Assembly (NCBI GenBank): GCA_021151535.1
Contig: JAGKXC010000002.1
Span: forward strand, 16,217 to 80,216
Origin: Sphingobacteriia bacterium
Lineage (GTDB): Bacteria; Bacteroidota; Bacteroidia; NS11-12g; UBA955
Direction: 5' to 3'
DNA length: 64,000 nucleotides
Position numbers and translations under genes: made by a program. Under the pieces are notes generated by a model that did not search any database, had not been told where the DNA came from, and worked only from the letters and a program-made list of their open reading frames with translations. This document shows positions 34,412 to 41,712 of the stretch, piece by piece (position 1 is the stretch's first letter; each line of letters begins with the position of its first letter).

Positions 34412-35380
34412 TTATTCCCCGTCGGAATTGGGGTCGGGTTTGAAAAGATTGCCCGGACCTTTTTCTGCAGGAGGTTCTGTGGGCATGGGACGTTCGGGAA
34501 GTATATTGGGTTTTTCCTCTTGCCCGAAATCTGTTAAATCACTGGGGGCCATCACCCAAAAACCACTTTTGTTGGGTTTAAAGATGGAATAATCGCCCGT
34601 TGGGATATAGTAATATGGATTTCCTTTTACAGCAGGATATGGAGGGCCTAACTCATCGCATACAATGATATTTTTATCGGCTAAATATCGCAGTACCATT
34701 TTTGCGCCTTTGTGATATTCCCACATCCACCGCACTTCTGGGCTGGGGTCTTCTATACTTTCTCGGAAAAGAGGTTTGCCCCATTGGGGTTCGTTGTTTT
34801 CAAAGTAAAGTACATCCATGACAGAGCGGTTTGAGTGAATATTGTGTCCATCAAAACCGAGAACAATATAATGGTGTTTGTAAGGTTTTGAGATAGGGAT
34901 TATTTGGTAATAAAGTGCACCAAACCATTCTGGGTAGCTAATCGTTGCTTCTGAAAAATCCTTAGGCAAAGCATCAACTGAATCGCGTAACGGGAAAACT
35001 TGAATTCCTCTTCTGGTTTTTCTCTGAATGAAACCGTAATGGTAAAAAGTGCCGGATTGGGGAATGACATTAAAGCTAAAAACGCGCACATTGCATTTTG
35101 TTGCAGAAGCAATGGCTACGGTTGTATGTTTTAGCAAATCAAATGGGTAGCTGAAAGATGCAGGTTGTTTGAGTAATTCTTCCAATTTTGCGGCTACAAA
35201 TTCAGCAGCAGCAAATTTTGCGGAATCATTTTCTCCAGCAATTATCCATGGTGAAACTTGGATTAATTCTTGTTCCGCCATCATTATTTCCACGTTTTGG
35301 GCAGTGAGTTTGTTATTTGCCATTGCAAACAAGTTTACTGCCCAAAACAGGAAAAGGTAAAAGAGATGTTTTCTTACCAT
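34412..35380 (-). CDS. Exported hypothetical protein
   Basis: A 20-residue signal peptide (MVRKHLFYLFLFWAVN) precedes a 300-residue mature protein I do not recognise. It has an N-terminal helical segment (FAAAEFVAAKLEELLKQPAS) followed by a beta-rich part with FYHYGFIQRKTRRGIQVFPL, HHYIVLGFDGHNIHSNRS and YFENNEPQWGKPLFR, then a proline-rich C-terminal tail (PERPMPTEPPAEKGPGNLF). No catalytic motif or anchor is visible. Proteins of this layout appear to be conserved but uncharacterised in Bacteroidota. It is transcribed toward the convergent menF gene with 26 bp between stops. Confidence 0.65.
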   Translation of the reverse strand: MVRKHLFYLFLFWAVNLFAMANNKLTAQNVEIMMAEQELIQVSPWIIAGENDSAKFAAAEFVAAKLEELLKQPASFSYPFDLLKHTTVAIASATKCNVRVFSFNVIPQSGTFYHYGFIQRKTRRGIQVFPLRDSVDALPKDFSEATISYPEWFGALYYQIIPISKPYKHHYIVLGFDGHNIHSNRSVMDVLYFENNEPQWGKPLFRESIEDPSPEVRWMWEYHKGAKMVLRYLADKNIIVCDELGPPYPAVKGNPYYYIPTGDYSIFKPNKSGFWVMAPSDLTDFGQEEKPNILPERPMPTEPPAEKGPGNLFKPDPNSDGE

Positions 35381-35460
35381 AGATTTTGATTCTACTTAAC
35401 CGGGAAAAAGAAAACGTTATTTACCTAGATTTATTATAGTTTTTTTGGTAAAACTGGCGA

Positions 35461-36639
35461 TTAGCAGTTTTTGATTACCATTGCAGACGCTCCGCCGCCG
35501 CCATTGCAAATACCAGCACCACCCCAAGTTGCATTGTTTTGTTTCAAAACATTGATTAAGGTTACGATGATTCTTGCACCAGAAGCACCCAATGGATGTC
35601 CCAATGAAACTGCTCCACCGTTAACGTTTACTTTATCGGCAGGCAGGTTTAACAACTTATTGTTTGCCAAACCAACAACGCTAAATGCTTCATTTAATTC
35701 AACGAAATCTAAGTCTGAAACTTCAATACCTGCGCGTTTAGCGGCCAATGGCAAAGCTTTAGAAGGAGTGGTTGTAAACCATTCTGGTGCTTGTTCCGCA
35801 TCGGCGAAACCTTCAATTTTGGCTAAAGGAGTAAGGCCCAATTCACGCATTTTATCGCCACTCATTAAAATAACAGCGGCAGCGCCATCGTTCATTGTAG
35901 AAGCGTTAGCGGCTGTTACTGTTCCGTCTTTTTTAAATACGGGTTTCAATCCTGGGATTTTATCGAACATTACATTCTTGTATTCTTCGTCTTCAGCAAT
36001 TACCACATCGCCTTTTCTGGTAGAAACTGTAACTGGAACAACTTCATCATTGAATTTTCCTGCAGCCCAAGCAGCAGCTGAACGCTGGTAACTTTGGATC
36101 GCGAAAGCATCTTGCTCTTCGCGTGAAAAATTCATGTCTGTGGCACATATTTCTGCACAATTTCCCATCAAAGTTGCGCTATAAACGTCTGTTAATCCGT
36201 CATTTACAATTCCATCAATAGCAGAAAAGTTGCCATATTTATATCCGTTTCTTGAATTAGGAAGGTAGTGAGGAACTTGGCTCATGTTTTCCATTCCGCC
36301 AGCTACAACTACATCGTTGTGGCCCAACATGATGCTTTGGGCACCCAAAGCAATGGCTTTCATGCCGCTAGCACAAACCTTATTGATAGTAGTTGCAGGA
36401 ACATTGTCTGGAACACCGGCAAATTTGGCTGCCTGACGTGCAGGAGCTTGGCCAACGCCAGCTTGTAATACACAACCCATAAATACTTCATTCACCACAT
36501 CGGCAGAAACTCCGCTTTTTGCTAAAGCGCCTTGGATGGCAATTGCACCTAATTTGGTAGCTGCAACTGAAGATAATGCGCCGTTAAAACTTCCCAATGG
36601 GGTTCTTGCTGCGCCAACGATGTAAACTTCTTTCGTCAT
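35461..36639 (-). CDS. Acetyl-CoA C-acetyltransferase (thiolase)
   Basis: The 392-residue protein begins MTKEVYIVGAARTPLGSFNG, the standard thiolase N-terminus, so the ATG at 36639 is chosen; an in-frame upstream extension to 36795 would run into the divergent tsaB gene and its promoter. Cys89 in NKVCASGMKAIALG is the acyl-accepting nucleophile; GGAVSLGHPLGASGARI provides the His and CNGGGGASAMV the second Cys. The family condenses or thiolyses acetoacetyl-CoA/3-ketoacyl-CoA. A TATCTTTG at 36663-36670 (minus) is a good -7 element. The 80 bp upstream of the hypothetical protein gene show no other feature. Confidence 0.95.
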   Translation of the reverse strand: MTKEVYIVGAARTPLGSFNGALSSVAATKLGAIAIQGALAKSGVSADVVNEVFMGCVLQAGVGQAPARQAAKFAGVPDNVPATTINKVCASGMKAIALGAQSIMLGHNDVVVAGGMENMSQVPHYLPNSRNGYKYGNFSAIDGIVNDGLTDVYSATLMGNCAEICATDMNFSREEQDAFAIQSYQRSAAAWAAGKFNDEVVPVTVSTRKGDVVIAEDEEYKNVMFDKIPGLKPVFKKDGTVTAANASTMNDGAAAVILMSGDKMRELGLTPLAKIEGFADAEQAPEWFTTTPSKALPLAAKRAGIEVSDLDFVELNEAFSVVGLANNKLLNLPADKVNVNGGAVSLGHPLGASGARIIVTLINVLKQNNATWGGAGICNGGGGASAMVIKNC

Positions 36640-36662
36640 AAATGCTTTTGGTTTATCTGTTA

Positions 36663-36722
36663 CAAAGATAAGCATCCTCGCCAAGTAAAGTAATCGAATG
36701 CTGTTGGAAAGCTTTAGTTTTG
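36663..36722. promoter_or_regulatory. Divergent -7 elements for thiolase (-) and tsaB (+)
   Basis: Minus TATCTTTG at 36663-36670 (leader about 17 nt to 36639) and plus TAGTTTTG at 36715-36722 (leader about 14 nt to 36743). Both match TAnnTTTG; I see no clear -33 partner for either at the right spacing. Confidence 0.45.
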
Positions 36723-36742
36723 TGAAATAATTCGATACTAAA

Positions 36743-37504
36743 ATGATATTGCTCATTGAATCATCGGCCCAGTTTCCTTCGGTTGGATTATGCAATTTAG
36801 AAGGCGAATTGATTGCGCAAGAGGAGCGAATTGAAACATATTCGCATGCGGAGTCGTTGGCAGAAATGGTGCAATCATTATTGTATTCTATTTCTGGCGA
36901 TGCATTACAGATTGGAGCTAATATCGGAGATGAGGGGGGAGCAAAAGCCGCTCAACATGAAATTTCCGCCATCGCCATTAGCTCTGGACCGGGTAGTTAT
37001 ACTGGATTGCGTATAGGTACAAGTTTAGCTAAAGGGTTAGCCTTGGGTTTTCAAGTGCCTCTGATTTCTGCTTGCGCGATGGAAGGAATGGTTCAACAAC
37101 AACTTGCTGAGAATCCCCAATTGAAGATTTCTTTTGCCATGTTAGATGCTCGCAGAAATGAAGTTTATTTGGTAGCAAAAAACCAAAACGGAGAAACAGT
37201 AGTGGGTCCGGTCCCCAAGATTTTAGATCCAGAAGATTGGTTTTTGTTTTTAAAAGAACTTGGAATTAGTGATGAAGGAATGATGGATGAATGGGGCTGT
37301 ATTTCTGATTGTAACCAGAAAGTTGCAGAAATTTTGCAATTATCAAGCAGAACAATCCATGTTCAAGAAAATCCGCATGTTAAACATTTGGCCAAAATTT
37401 CGGCGCAAAAGTTTGTCAATAAAGAGTTTGAAGATTTGGCGTATTTCGAGCCTAATTACTTAAAAGAGTTTGTTGCGGGGATTGGTAAAAAATTTCAACT
37501 GTAA
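36743..37504 (+). CDS. tsaB: tRNA threonylcarbamoyladenosine biosynthesis protein TsaB
   Basis: 253 residues with the ASKHA-fold start MILLIESSAQFPSVGLCNLE, the ISSGPGSYTGLRIGTSLAKG phosphate loop and the MLDARRNEVYLV strand, typical TsaB. With TsaD, TsaE and TsaC/Sua5 it makes t6A37 in ANN-decoding tRNAs. The gene is longer than E. coli TsaB because of an insertion around residues 45-75 (the SISGDALQIGANIGDEGGAK stretch). A pabA/trpG-like gene follows after 6 bp and is likely co-transcribed. Confidence 0.93.
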   Translation: MILLIESSAQFPSVGLCNLEGELIAQEERIETYSHAESLAEMVQSLLYSISGDALQIGANIGDEGGAKAAQHEISAIAISSGPGSYTGLRIGTSLAKGLALGFQVPLISACAMEGMVQQQLAENPQLKISFAMLDARRNEVYLVAKNQNGETVVGPVPKILDPEDWFLFLKELGISDEGMMDEWGCISDCNQKVAEILQLSSRTIHVQENPHVKHLAKISAQKFVNKEFEDLAYFEPNYLKEFVAGIGKKFQL

Positions 37505-37510
37505 TTTTCA

Positions 37511-38173
37511 ATGGTAAATTCTGCAATCCAATCGGTTAAAAATGTGCTATTCTTGGATCAATTGGATAGTTTTACCTTTAATGTTATCGATATGTTGGCT
37601 CATTTGGGAGCTTCTGTGAATGTGGTTAATGCGGAAGAAATAGAAATAACATTGCAAAACAACAGTTTAGACGAACGCAGGGAGTATTTATTGAAGTTGT
37701 TGAACCCCTATGACGCCGTAATATTGGGTCCAGGGCCTGGGAAGCCTTCTGATTATTTTTATTTGTCTGAATTGCTCACTTTGGTTGAATTACAACGTAA
37801 GCCTGTGTTGGGAATCTGTTTGGGATTGCAAGCTATTGCCGAATATTTTGGTTGGAAAGTAATTCATGCAGCAATGGCAAAACATGGTAAACAAGATTTA
37901 ATAAATCATGCAGAAACAGGTTTGTTTCAAGATATAAAAACCCCTATGCAAGTTGGTCGTTATCATTCCTTGGTGGTATCGCCAGTAGAAAAAAACACTT
38001 TGTTTTTGGGCGATAAAAGCGGTGGTTTAGTAGTAATAGGAATCACCCATGGAGCAGAAGTGATGGCCTTAAAACATGAGATTTTACCTATCACGGCGGT
38101 ACAATTTCATCCGGAAAGTGTACTTACGCCAAATGGTAAAATATTGTTGGGCAACTGGTTGGAATCAATTTGA
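37511..38173 (+). CDS. Class I glutamine amidotransferase, anthranilate/aminodeoxychorismate synthase component II
   Basis: A 220-residue triad amidotransferase: LFLDQLDSFTFNVIDMLA at the N-terminus, ILGPGPGKPSD, nucleophile Cys103 in GICLGLQAIAEYFG, and His200/Glu202 in AVQFHPESVLTPNG. This is the TrpG/PabA family that supplies ammonia for anthranilate or 4-amino-4-deoxychorismate synthesis. There is no component I next to it; the only chorismate-binding gene in the window, at 33225, has isochorismate synthase residues. Whether it serves tryptophan or folate synthesis cannot be decided. It is downstream of tsaB by 6 bp and convergent to dxs with an 18-bp gap. Confidence 0.87.
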   Translation: MVNSAIQSVKNVLFLDQLDSFTFNVIDMLAHLGASVNVVNAEEIEITLQNNSLDERREYLLKLLNPYDAVILGPGPGKPSDYFYLSELLTLVELQRKPVLGICLGLQAIAEYFGWKVIHAAMAKHGKQDLINHAETGLFQDIKTPMQVGRYHSLVVSPVEKNTLFLGDKSGGLVVIGITHGAEVMALKHEILPITAVQFHPESVLTPNGKILLGNWLESI

Positions 38174-38191
38174 TTCAATTATTTAGGGTTG

Positions 38192-39949
38192 CTAAGCCAA
38201 TAATTCTTGGATTGTTTTCTCTATAGCAATGGGTGAATAACCGCACATCTCATACAATTCTTGGTTGTTTCCATGTGTAATAAATTGATGAGGAATCCCC
38301 AAGTTTTTAAACAACAAATTTGGCATTTTAATTTGAATTTCAGCTGAGATGCCCATGCCCCATCCTCCTTGTAAACTACCATCTTCAATTGTGATAATAG
38401 AAGTCGCTAGTGGGAAAAATTCTTGTATTTGTGGGTAAGCATTTGGATGTACAAACGGCAAATGTATATGTCCAATTTTTTGTGAATTGCCTTGTATGGC
38501 TAGATTGGTAGCATGGCCTGTTGAAAGGATTACAGGTTTGTTGGCTACGATTGGGCTAATTATCTTGGGTGCAAAAATGGCGCTCAATTCTTGACGGATT
38601 TCGGAAAATTCATACTGATCAATAAATTTCGGATCAGGAATATTTCCTTTCGGGTAGCGGATTGCAACGGGTCCTTTTTCATTTAGCGACCAATTCATGA
38701 TGATAGCAAGTTCCTCTGCATCTTTGGGTGCTGCGATTTTTTGATTGGGAACACATCTTAAGAATGAGATGTCAAAAGCTCCGTGGTGAGTTGGTCCATC
38801 TTCGCCCACTAATCCGGCCCTATCTATACATAGGGTAACAGGCAAGTTTTGAAGGGCAACATCATGGATCCATTGGTCGTATGCACGTTGCAAGAATGAT
38901 GAGTAAATGTTTACGAAAGGCCTTGCGCCGGAGGTTGCAAATCCAGCGGCAAAAGTAAGGGCATGTTGTTCAGCAATTCCTACATCAAAGAATCTTGCGG
39001 GGAATTTATCCATTGCTAATTGCATACCACAGGAAGAAGGCATTGCAGGTGTTATTCCAATGATTTCAGGGCGATTTTCTGCGATTTTCAGAAGGATTTT
39101 TCCAAATGCATCTTGCCATTTGATGGACTGATGGGAGTTGGTGTCTTTGGTGCCATCAATTTTTACAAATTTGGTTGCGCTGTGCCATTTGGTTTGCTCT
39201 TTTTCTGCTTCGGGGAAACCTTTGCCTTTAACTGTTTTGATGTGTAACAGTTGTGGTCCATTTTGGGTTTTTAGTTGCTGAAGTGCTGGAATTAATTGTT
39301 CTAAATTATGCCCGTCTATTGGGCCATGATAATTGGCACCAAAAAACTGATAAAACTGTTCTAATTGTTTGCAGTGGTTGGCTTTGAGATGGGAATTTAA
39401 TGCGCCGGTATTGGGGTCGATACCGATTTGGTTATCGTTTAAAATAATCCAAACGTTGAGTTGGCTATCCCAAAGATTATTTAGTGCTTCGAAAGTTAGG
39501 CCAGCGGTGAAAGCTCCATCGCCAATTACGGCAACGGCAATTTCCTTTTTGTTGTTGAGTTTATTGAAAGTTGCCATTCCCATAGCTGCGGAAAGGGCTG
39601 TTGAGGAATGTCCAGTTCCAAAATGATCGTATTGTGATTCGTTAATTTTCGGGAATCCAGATAAACCATTTAAGCTTCTGATGGTATTTAAGAGTGATTT
39701 TCTTCCTGTAATTGCTTTGTGGGGATATGATTGATGGCCAACATCCCAAATGAGTTTATGTTTATCGAAATTTAAGGTGTGAAAAAGAGCAACTGTAAGC
39801 TCGATTACGCCCAGGTTGGCGGCAAAATGTCCGCCTGATTCTAACACAGATTCAATTACAAATTTTCTGAGTGCATGAGAAAGCTCATTTAGCTGCTGCT
39901 GATTGAGCTTTTGCACGTCGGAAGGTGTATGAATTTGGTTTAAAGTCAT
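38192..39949 (-). CDS. dxs: 1-deoxy-D-xylulose-5-phosphate synthase
   Basis: From the ATG at 39949 the product is 585 residues and aligns in layout to DXS: IHTPSDVQKLNQQQL N-terminal segment, SGGHFAANLGVIELTVALF, KLIWDVGHQSYPHKAITGRK, the thiamine diphosphate motif IGDGAFTAGLTFEALNN, the pyrimidine part LCIDRAGLVGEDGPTHHGAF, and AIRYPKGNIP. It makes DXP from pyruvate and glyceraldehyde 3-phosphate, the first step of the MEP isoprenoid pathway. An in-frame upstream ATG at 40051 adds 34 unrelated residues and overlaps the -7 element TATCTTTG at 39956-39963, so it is rejected. The -7 element ends 6 nt before the ATG, implying a leaderless or near-leaderless mRNA. Confidence 0.96.
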   Translation of the reverse strand: MTLNQIHTPSDVQKLNQQQLNELSHALRKFVIESVLESGGHFAANLGVIELTVALFHTLNFDKHKLIWDVGHQSYPHKAITGRKSLLNTIRSLNGLSGFPKINESQYDHFGTGHSSTALSAAMGMATFNKLNNKKEIAVAVIGDGAFTAGLTFEALNNLWDSQLNVWIILNDNQIGIDPNTGALNSHLKANHCKQLEQFYQFFGANYHGPIDGHNLEQLIPALQQLKTQNGPQLLHIKTVKGKGFPEAEKEQTKWHSATKFVKIDGTKDTNSHQSIKWQDAFGKILLKIAENRPEIIGITPAMPSSCGMQLAMDKFPARFFDVGIAEQHALTFAAGFATSGARPFVNIYSSFLQRAYDQWIHDVALQNLPVTLCIDRAGLVGEDGPTHHGAFDISFLRCVPNQKIAAPKDAEELAIIMNWSLNEKGPVAIRYPKGNIPDPKFIDQYEFSEIRQELSAIFAPKIISPIVANKPVILSTGHATNLAIQGNSQKIGHIHLPFVHPNAYPQIQEFFPLATSIITIEDGSLQGGWGMGISAEIQIKMPNLLFKNLGIPHQFITHGNNQELYEMCGYSPIAIEKTIQELLA

Positions 39950-39955
39950 TTTATA

Positions 39956-39963
39956 CAAAGATA
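39956..39963 (-). promoter_or_regulatory. dxs -7 element, 6 nt before the start codon
   Basis: Minus TATCTTTG fits TAnnTTTG; six bases then the dxs ATG (39949). A start site 6-7 nt downstream of the element would fall on the ATG. Confidence 0.45.
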
Positions 39964-40019
39964 CTGCTAGCAGGGGTATAGAATTGAAAAAATGAGTGAA
40001 ATGACTTGGTTTAAGAAAT

Positions 40020-40038
40020 ATACCACTCGCAGTGGTAT
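40020..40038. repeat. 19-bp perfect inverted repeat in the dxs / AT-hook intergenic region
   Basis: ATACCACT (40020-40027), CGC, AGTGGTAT (40031-40038): 8-base perfect arms. It is more GC-rich than its surroundings and lies about 65 bp upstream of the dxs -7 element and 140 bp upstream of the AT-hook gene promoter. It may be an operator; no T-run immediately follows, so a terminator is less likely. The rest of this 281-bp gap is AT-rich sequence with the two promoters. Confidence 0.35.
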
Positions 40039-40178
40039 GTAGGTTTTTCAAGGGGTTGCGGTGATTTGACGCGGTAATTTTATTAAAATTTAGTATTTGT
40101 TTGTATGGGTAATTTGCATGTTTAAAAACATATTTTTGTCGAAAAAAATCAAAAAATCATAAATATTATTGACAATAA

Positions 40179-40210
40179 TTTGTAATAATAGTTGTTAAAA
40201 TTTTTATTTG
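40179..40210 (+). promoter_or_regulatory. Probable promoter of the AT-hook protein gene
   Basis: TTTG (40179-40182), 20 bp, TTTATTTG (40203-40210, one mismatch to TAnnTTTG) in a very AT-rich stretch. The leader to the ATG at 40231 is about 14 nt. Confidence 0.45.
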
Positions 40211-40230
40211 TAGTTAAATATCTAACTAAT

Positions 40231-40866
40231 ATGAACAATCCAGAAAATGAATTGGTTAATTTACCTAAGAAGCGTGGAAGGAAACCCGGTTCTAAAAACA
40301 AGGTGAAATCTACCAGAAGACCGAAATCTGCTGCGTATTTAAGCGCATTTTCGTTTTTAGAAAAGGAGATTCAGGCTTTATCTAATTCTCTAAAGAAGGC
40401 AACTGAAAAAGCCCAAAAAGAGATTGAAAAGATTGAAAAGAAAAATGCCAAAGTAGCAGATGCTATCAAGGAGAAGGCTACAAAATCGATTGCTATTTGG
40501 AAGGAGCGCGCCAAAGAATATAGAAAGAAATCTATGGCTGCTGGAAAAGGCAAAAGGGGTAGAAAGCCGAAAGAAGTTGAAAAGTTTGCTGGTAAGCCTG
40601 GTAGGCCAAAAAAATCTACTTTGTTTAGAAAAGGTGGAGGAAGAAGAAGGGCAGGTGAATTAACTAAAAAAGATATTATTATTCAGTATATGACAACCGC
40701 TCCAAAACCATTGTCATCCTCTGATTTGATTCACGAATTGTTTATTCAGAGTGGTGAAAGAGATAAGAAGAAATTTTCACAGGGAATTTACACTACTTTA
40801 ACCCAGATTTATAAGTCTGGAGAATTGAAGAAAGATCCCGAGGGTATGATTTCTATCAACAAATAA
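40231..40866 (+). CDS. Basic AT-hook, coiled-coil and winged-helix-like DNA-binding protein
   Basis: 211 residues from the ATG at 40231. Three AT-hook-like motifs: KRGRKPG (14-20), KRGRKPK (108-113) and KPGRPKK (122-128); each has the RGRKP or PGRPKK core that inserts in the minor groove of AT-rich DNA. Residues 40-100 form a predicted charged coiled coil. The C-terminal 70 residues (ELTKKDIIIQYMTTAPKPLS then SSDLIHELFIQSG and FSQGIYTTLTQIYKSG) resemble a winged helix of the HARE-HTH/HB1-ASXL type, followed by an EGMISIN hairpin end; this last assignment is from pattern only. The very lysine/arginine-rich composition suggests a nucleoid-associated or chromatin-like protein. It converges on prmC with a 2-bp gap. 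Confidence 0.6.
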   Translation: MNNPENELVNLPKKRGRKPGSKNKVKSTRRPKSAAYLSAFSFLEKEIQALSNSLKKATEKAQKEIEKIEKKNAKVADAIKEKATKSIAIWKERAKEYRKKSMAAGKGKRGRKPKEVEKFAGKPGRPKKSTLFRKGGGRRRAGELTKKDIIIQYMTTAPKPLSSSDLIHELFIQSGERDKKKFSQGIYTTLTQIYKSGELKKDPEGMISINK

Positions 40867-40868
40867 GC

Positions 40869-41687
40869 TTACTTCTGTTTTGAACAGAATATAAATCGGG
40901 GGTTACCTGAATAGTCAGTGATTATTTTGGTAGCCCCTATTTTTTTGAATAAATCTGCGGTTTCGTTGGATAATAGGCTGTTTATTTCCAGCCAAATATC
41001 AAGTTTGCCAATTTTTCTTTCCGCGAGATTTGCAATTTTTTTGTAAAAAATTAAAGGATTTTTGTCTTTAACAAATAAAGCTATATGAGGTTCGAAATTT
41101 AAAACGTTTTCATTGATGTTTAATTTTTCGAATTCAGAGATATAAGGAGGGTTTGAAGTTAGGATGTTTAGGTTGTTATTTAAGTTTTGTATTTCTAATA
41201 AATCTTGTACCTTAAAGTCCACCTCTAATTGTAAGTTTATGGAATTTTGAATGGCGATATCAATAGCCCCTTTTTGTATGTCAATTCCATTTATATACCA
41301 CTTTGGGAAGTATTTTTTCAACAACAGCGGTATGCATCCACTTCCTGTTCCAAGGTCCAATAATTGATGAGAATCTGTGCTGCTCTGATAGTGATTTTTC
41401 ATTAATTGGCATAGTTCTTCAGTTTCAGGTCTAGGAATCAATGTGAATTCATTTACCTGTAGTTCAATCTCACCGAAGAAAGCTTTCTGAAAAATATATT
41501 GTATGGGTTTGTTCGCCCGTAAATCTGAAAGCCAGCGGCTAGCGAAACTTTCCCATTGCGCTTCTTCGGCATCTAATAATGCGGGTAAGATCCAATGGCT
41601 ATAGGCCTGTAAAGTATCTGGTTGAAAATCGCCCGAAAAAAAAGATTTGATAAATGCTTTTGCTTGTGCGGGTTTATTATCTACCAT
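40869..41687 (-). CDS. prmC: Peptide chain release factor N5-glutamine methyltransferase
   Basis: 272 residues: an N-terminal helical domain with ANKPIQYIFQKAFFGEIELQ, FTLIPRPETEELCQL, the SAM-binding motif LDLGTGSGCIPLLLKKYFP and the catalytic NPPY in ILTSNPPYISEFE. PrmC methylates the GGQ glutamine of RF1 and RF2. No prfA gene is adjacent. The stop lies 2 bp from the AT-hook gene's stop on the other strand. A TAGGTTTG at 41692-41699 on the minus strand ends 4 nt before the ATG, again suggesting a very short leader. Confidence 0.93.
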   Translation of the reverse strand: MVDNKPAQAKAFIKSFFSGDFQPDTLQAYSHWILPALLDAEEAQWESFASRWLSDLRANKPIQYIFQKAFFGEIELQVNEFTLIPRPETEELCQLMKNHYQSSTDSHQLLDLGTGSGCIPLLLKKYFPKWYINGIDIQKGAIDIAIQNSINLQLEVDFKVQDLLEIQNLNNNLNILTSNPPYISEFEKLNINENVLNFEPHIALFVKDKNPLIFYKKIANLAERKIGKLDIWLEINSLLSNETADLFKKIGATKIITDYSGNPRFIFCSKQK

Positions 41688-41691
41688 GCTA

Positions 41692-41699
41692 CAAACCTA
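41692..41699 (-). promoter_or_regulatory. prmC -7 element, 4 nt before the start codon
   Basis: Minus TAGGTTTG (TAnnTTTG), four bases TAGC, then ATG (41687). Confidence 0.4.
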
Positions 41700-41712
41700 T
41701 ACATGAGTTTGT

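Noticed and set aside
35471..36091. 206-codon open frame antisense to thiolase (plus strand)
   Set aside because: It is a mirror of the highly conserved thiolase codons, has no family resemblance or start signal.
36640..36795. N-terminal extension of the thiolase by 52 residues from an upstream ATG
   Set aside because: The extension is unrelated to thiolases, overlaps the divergent tsaB gene and contains the thiolase's own -7 element; the natural start is MTKEVYIVG at 36639.
39950..40051. 34-residue upstream extension of dxs
   Set aside because: Unrelated residues, and it crosses the TATCTTTG -7 element at 39956-39963.
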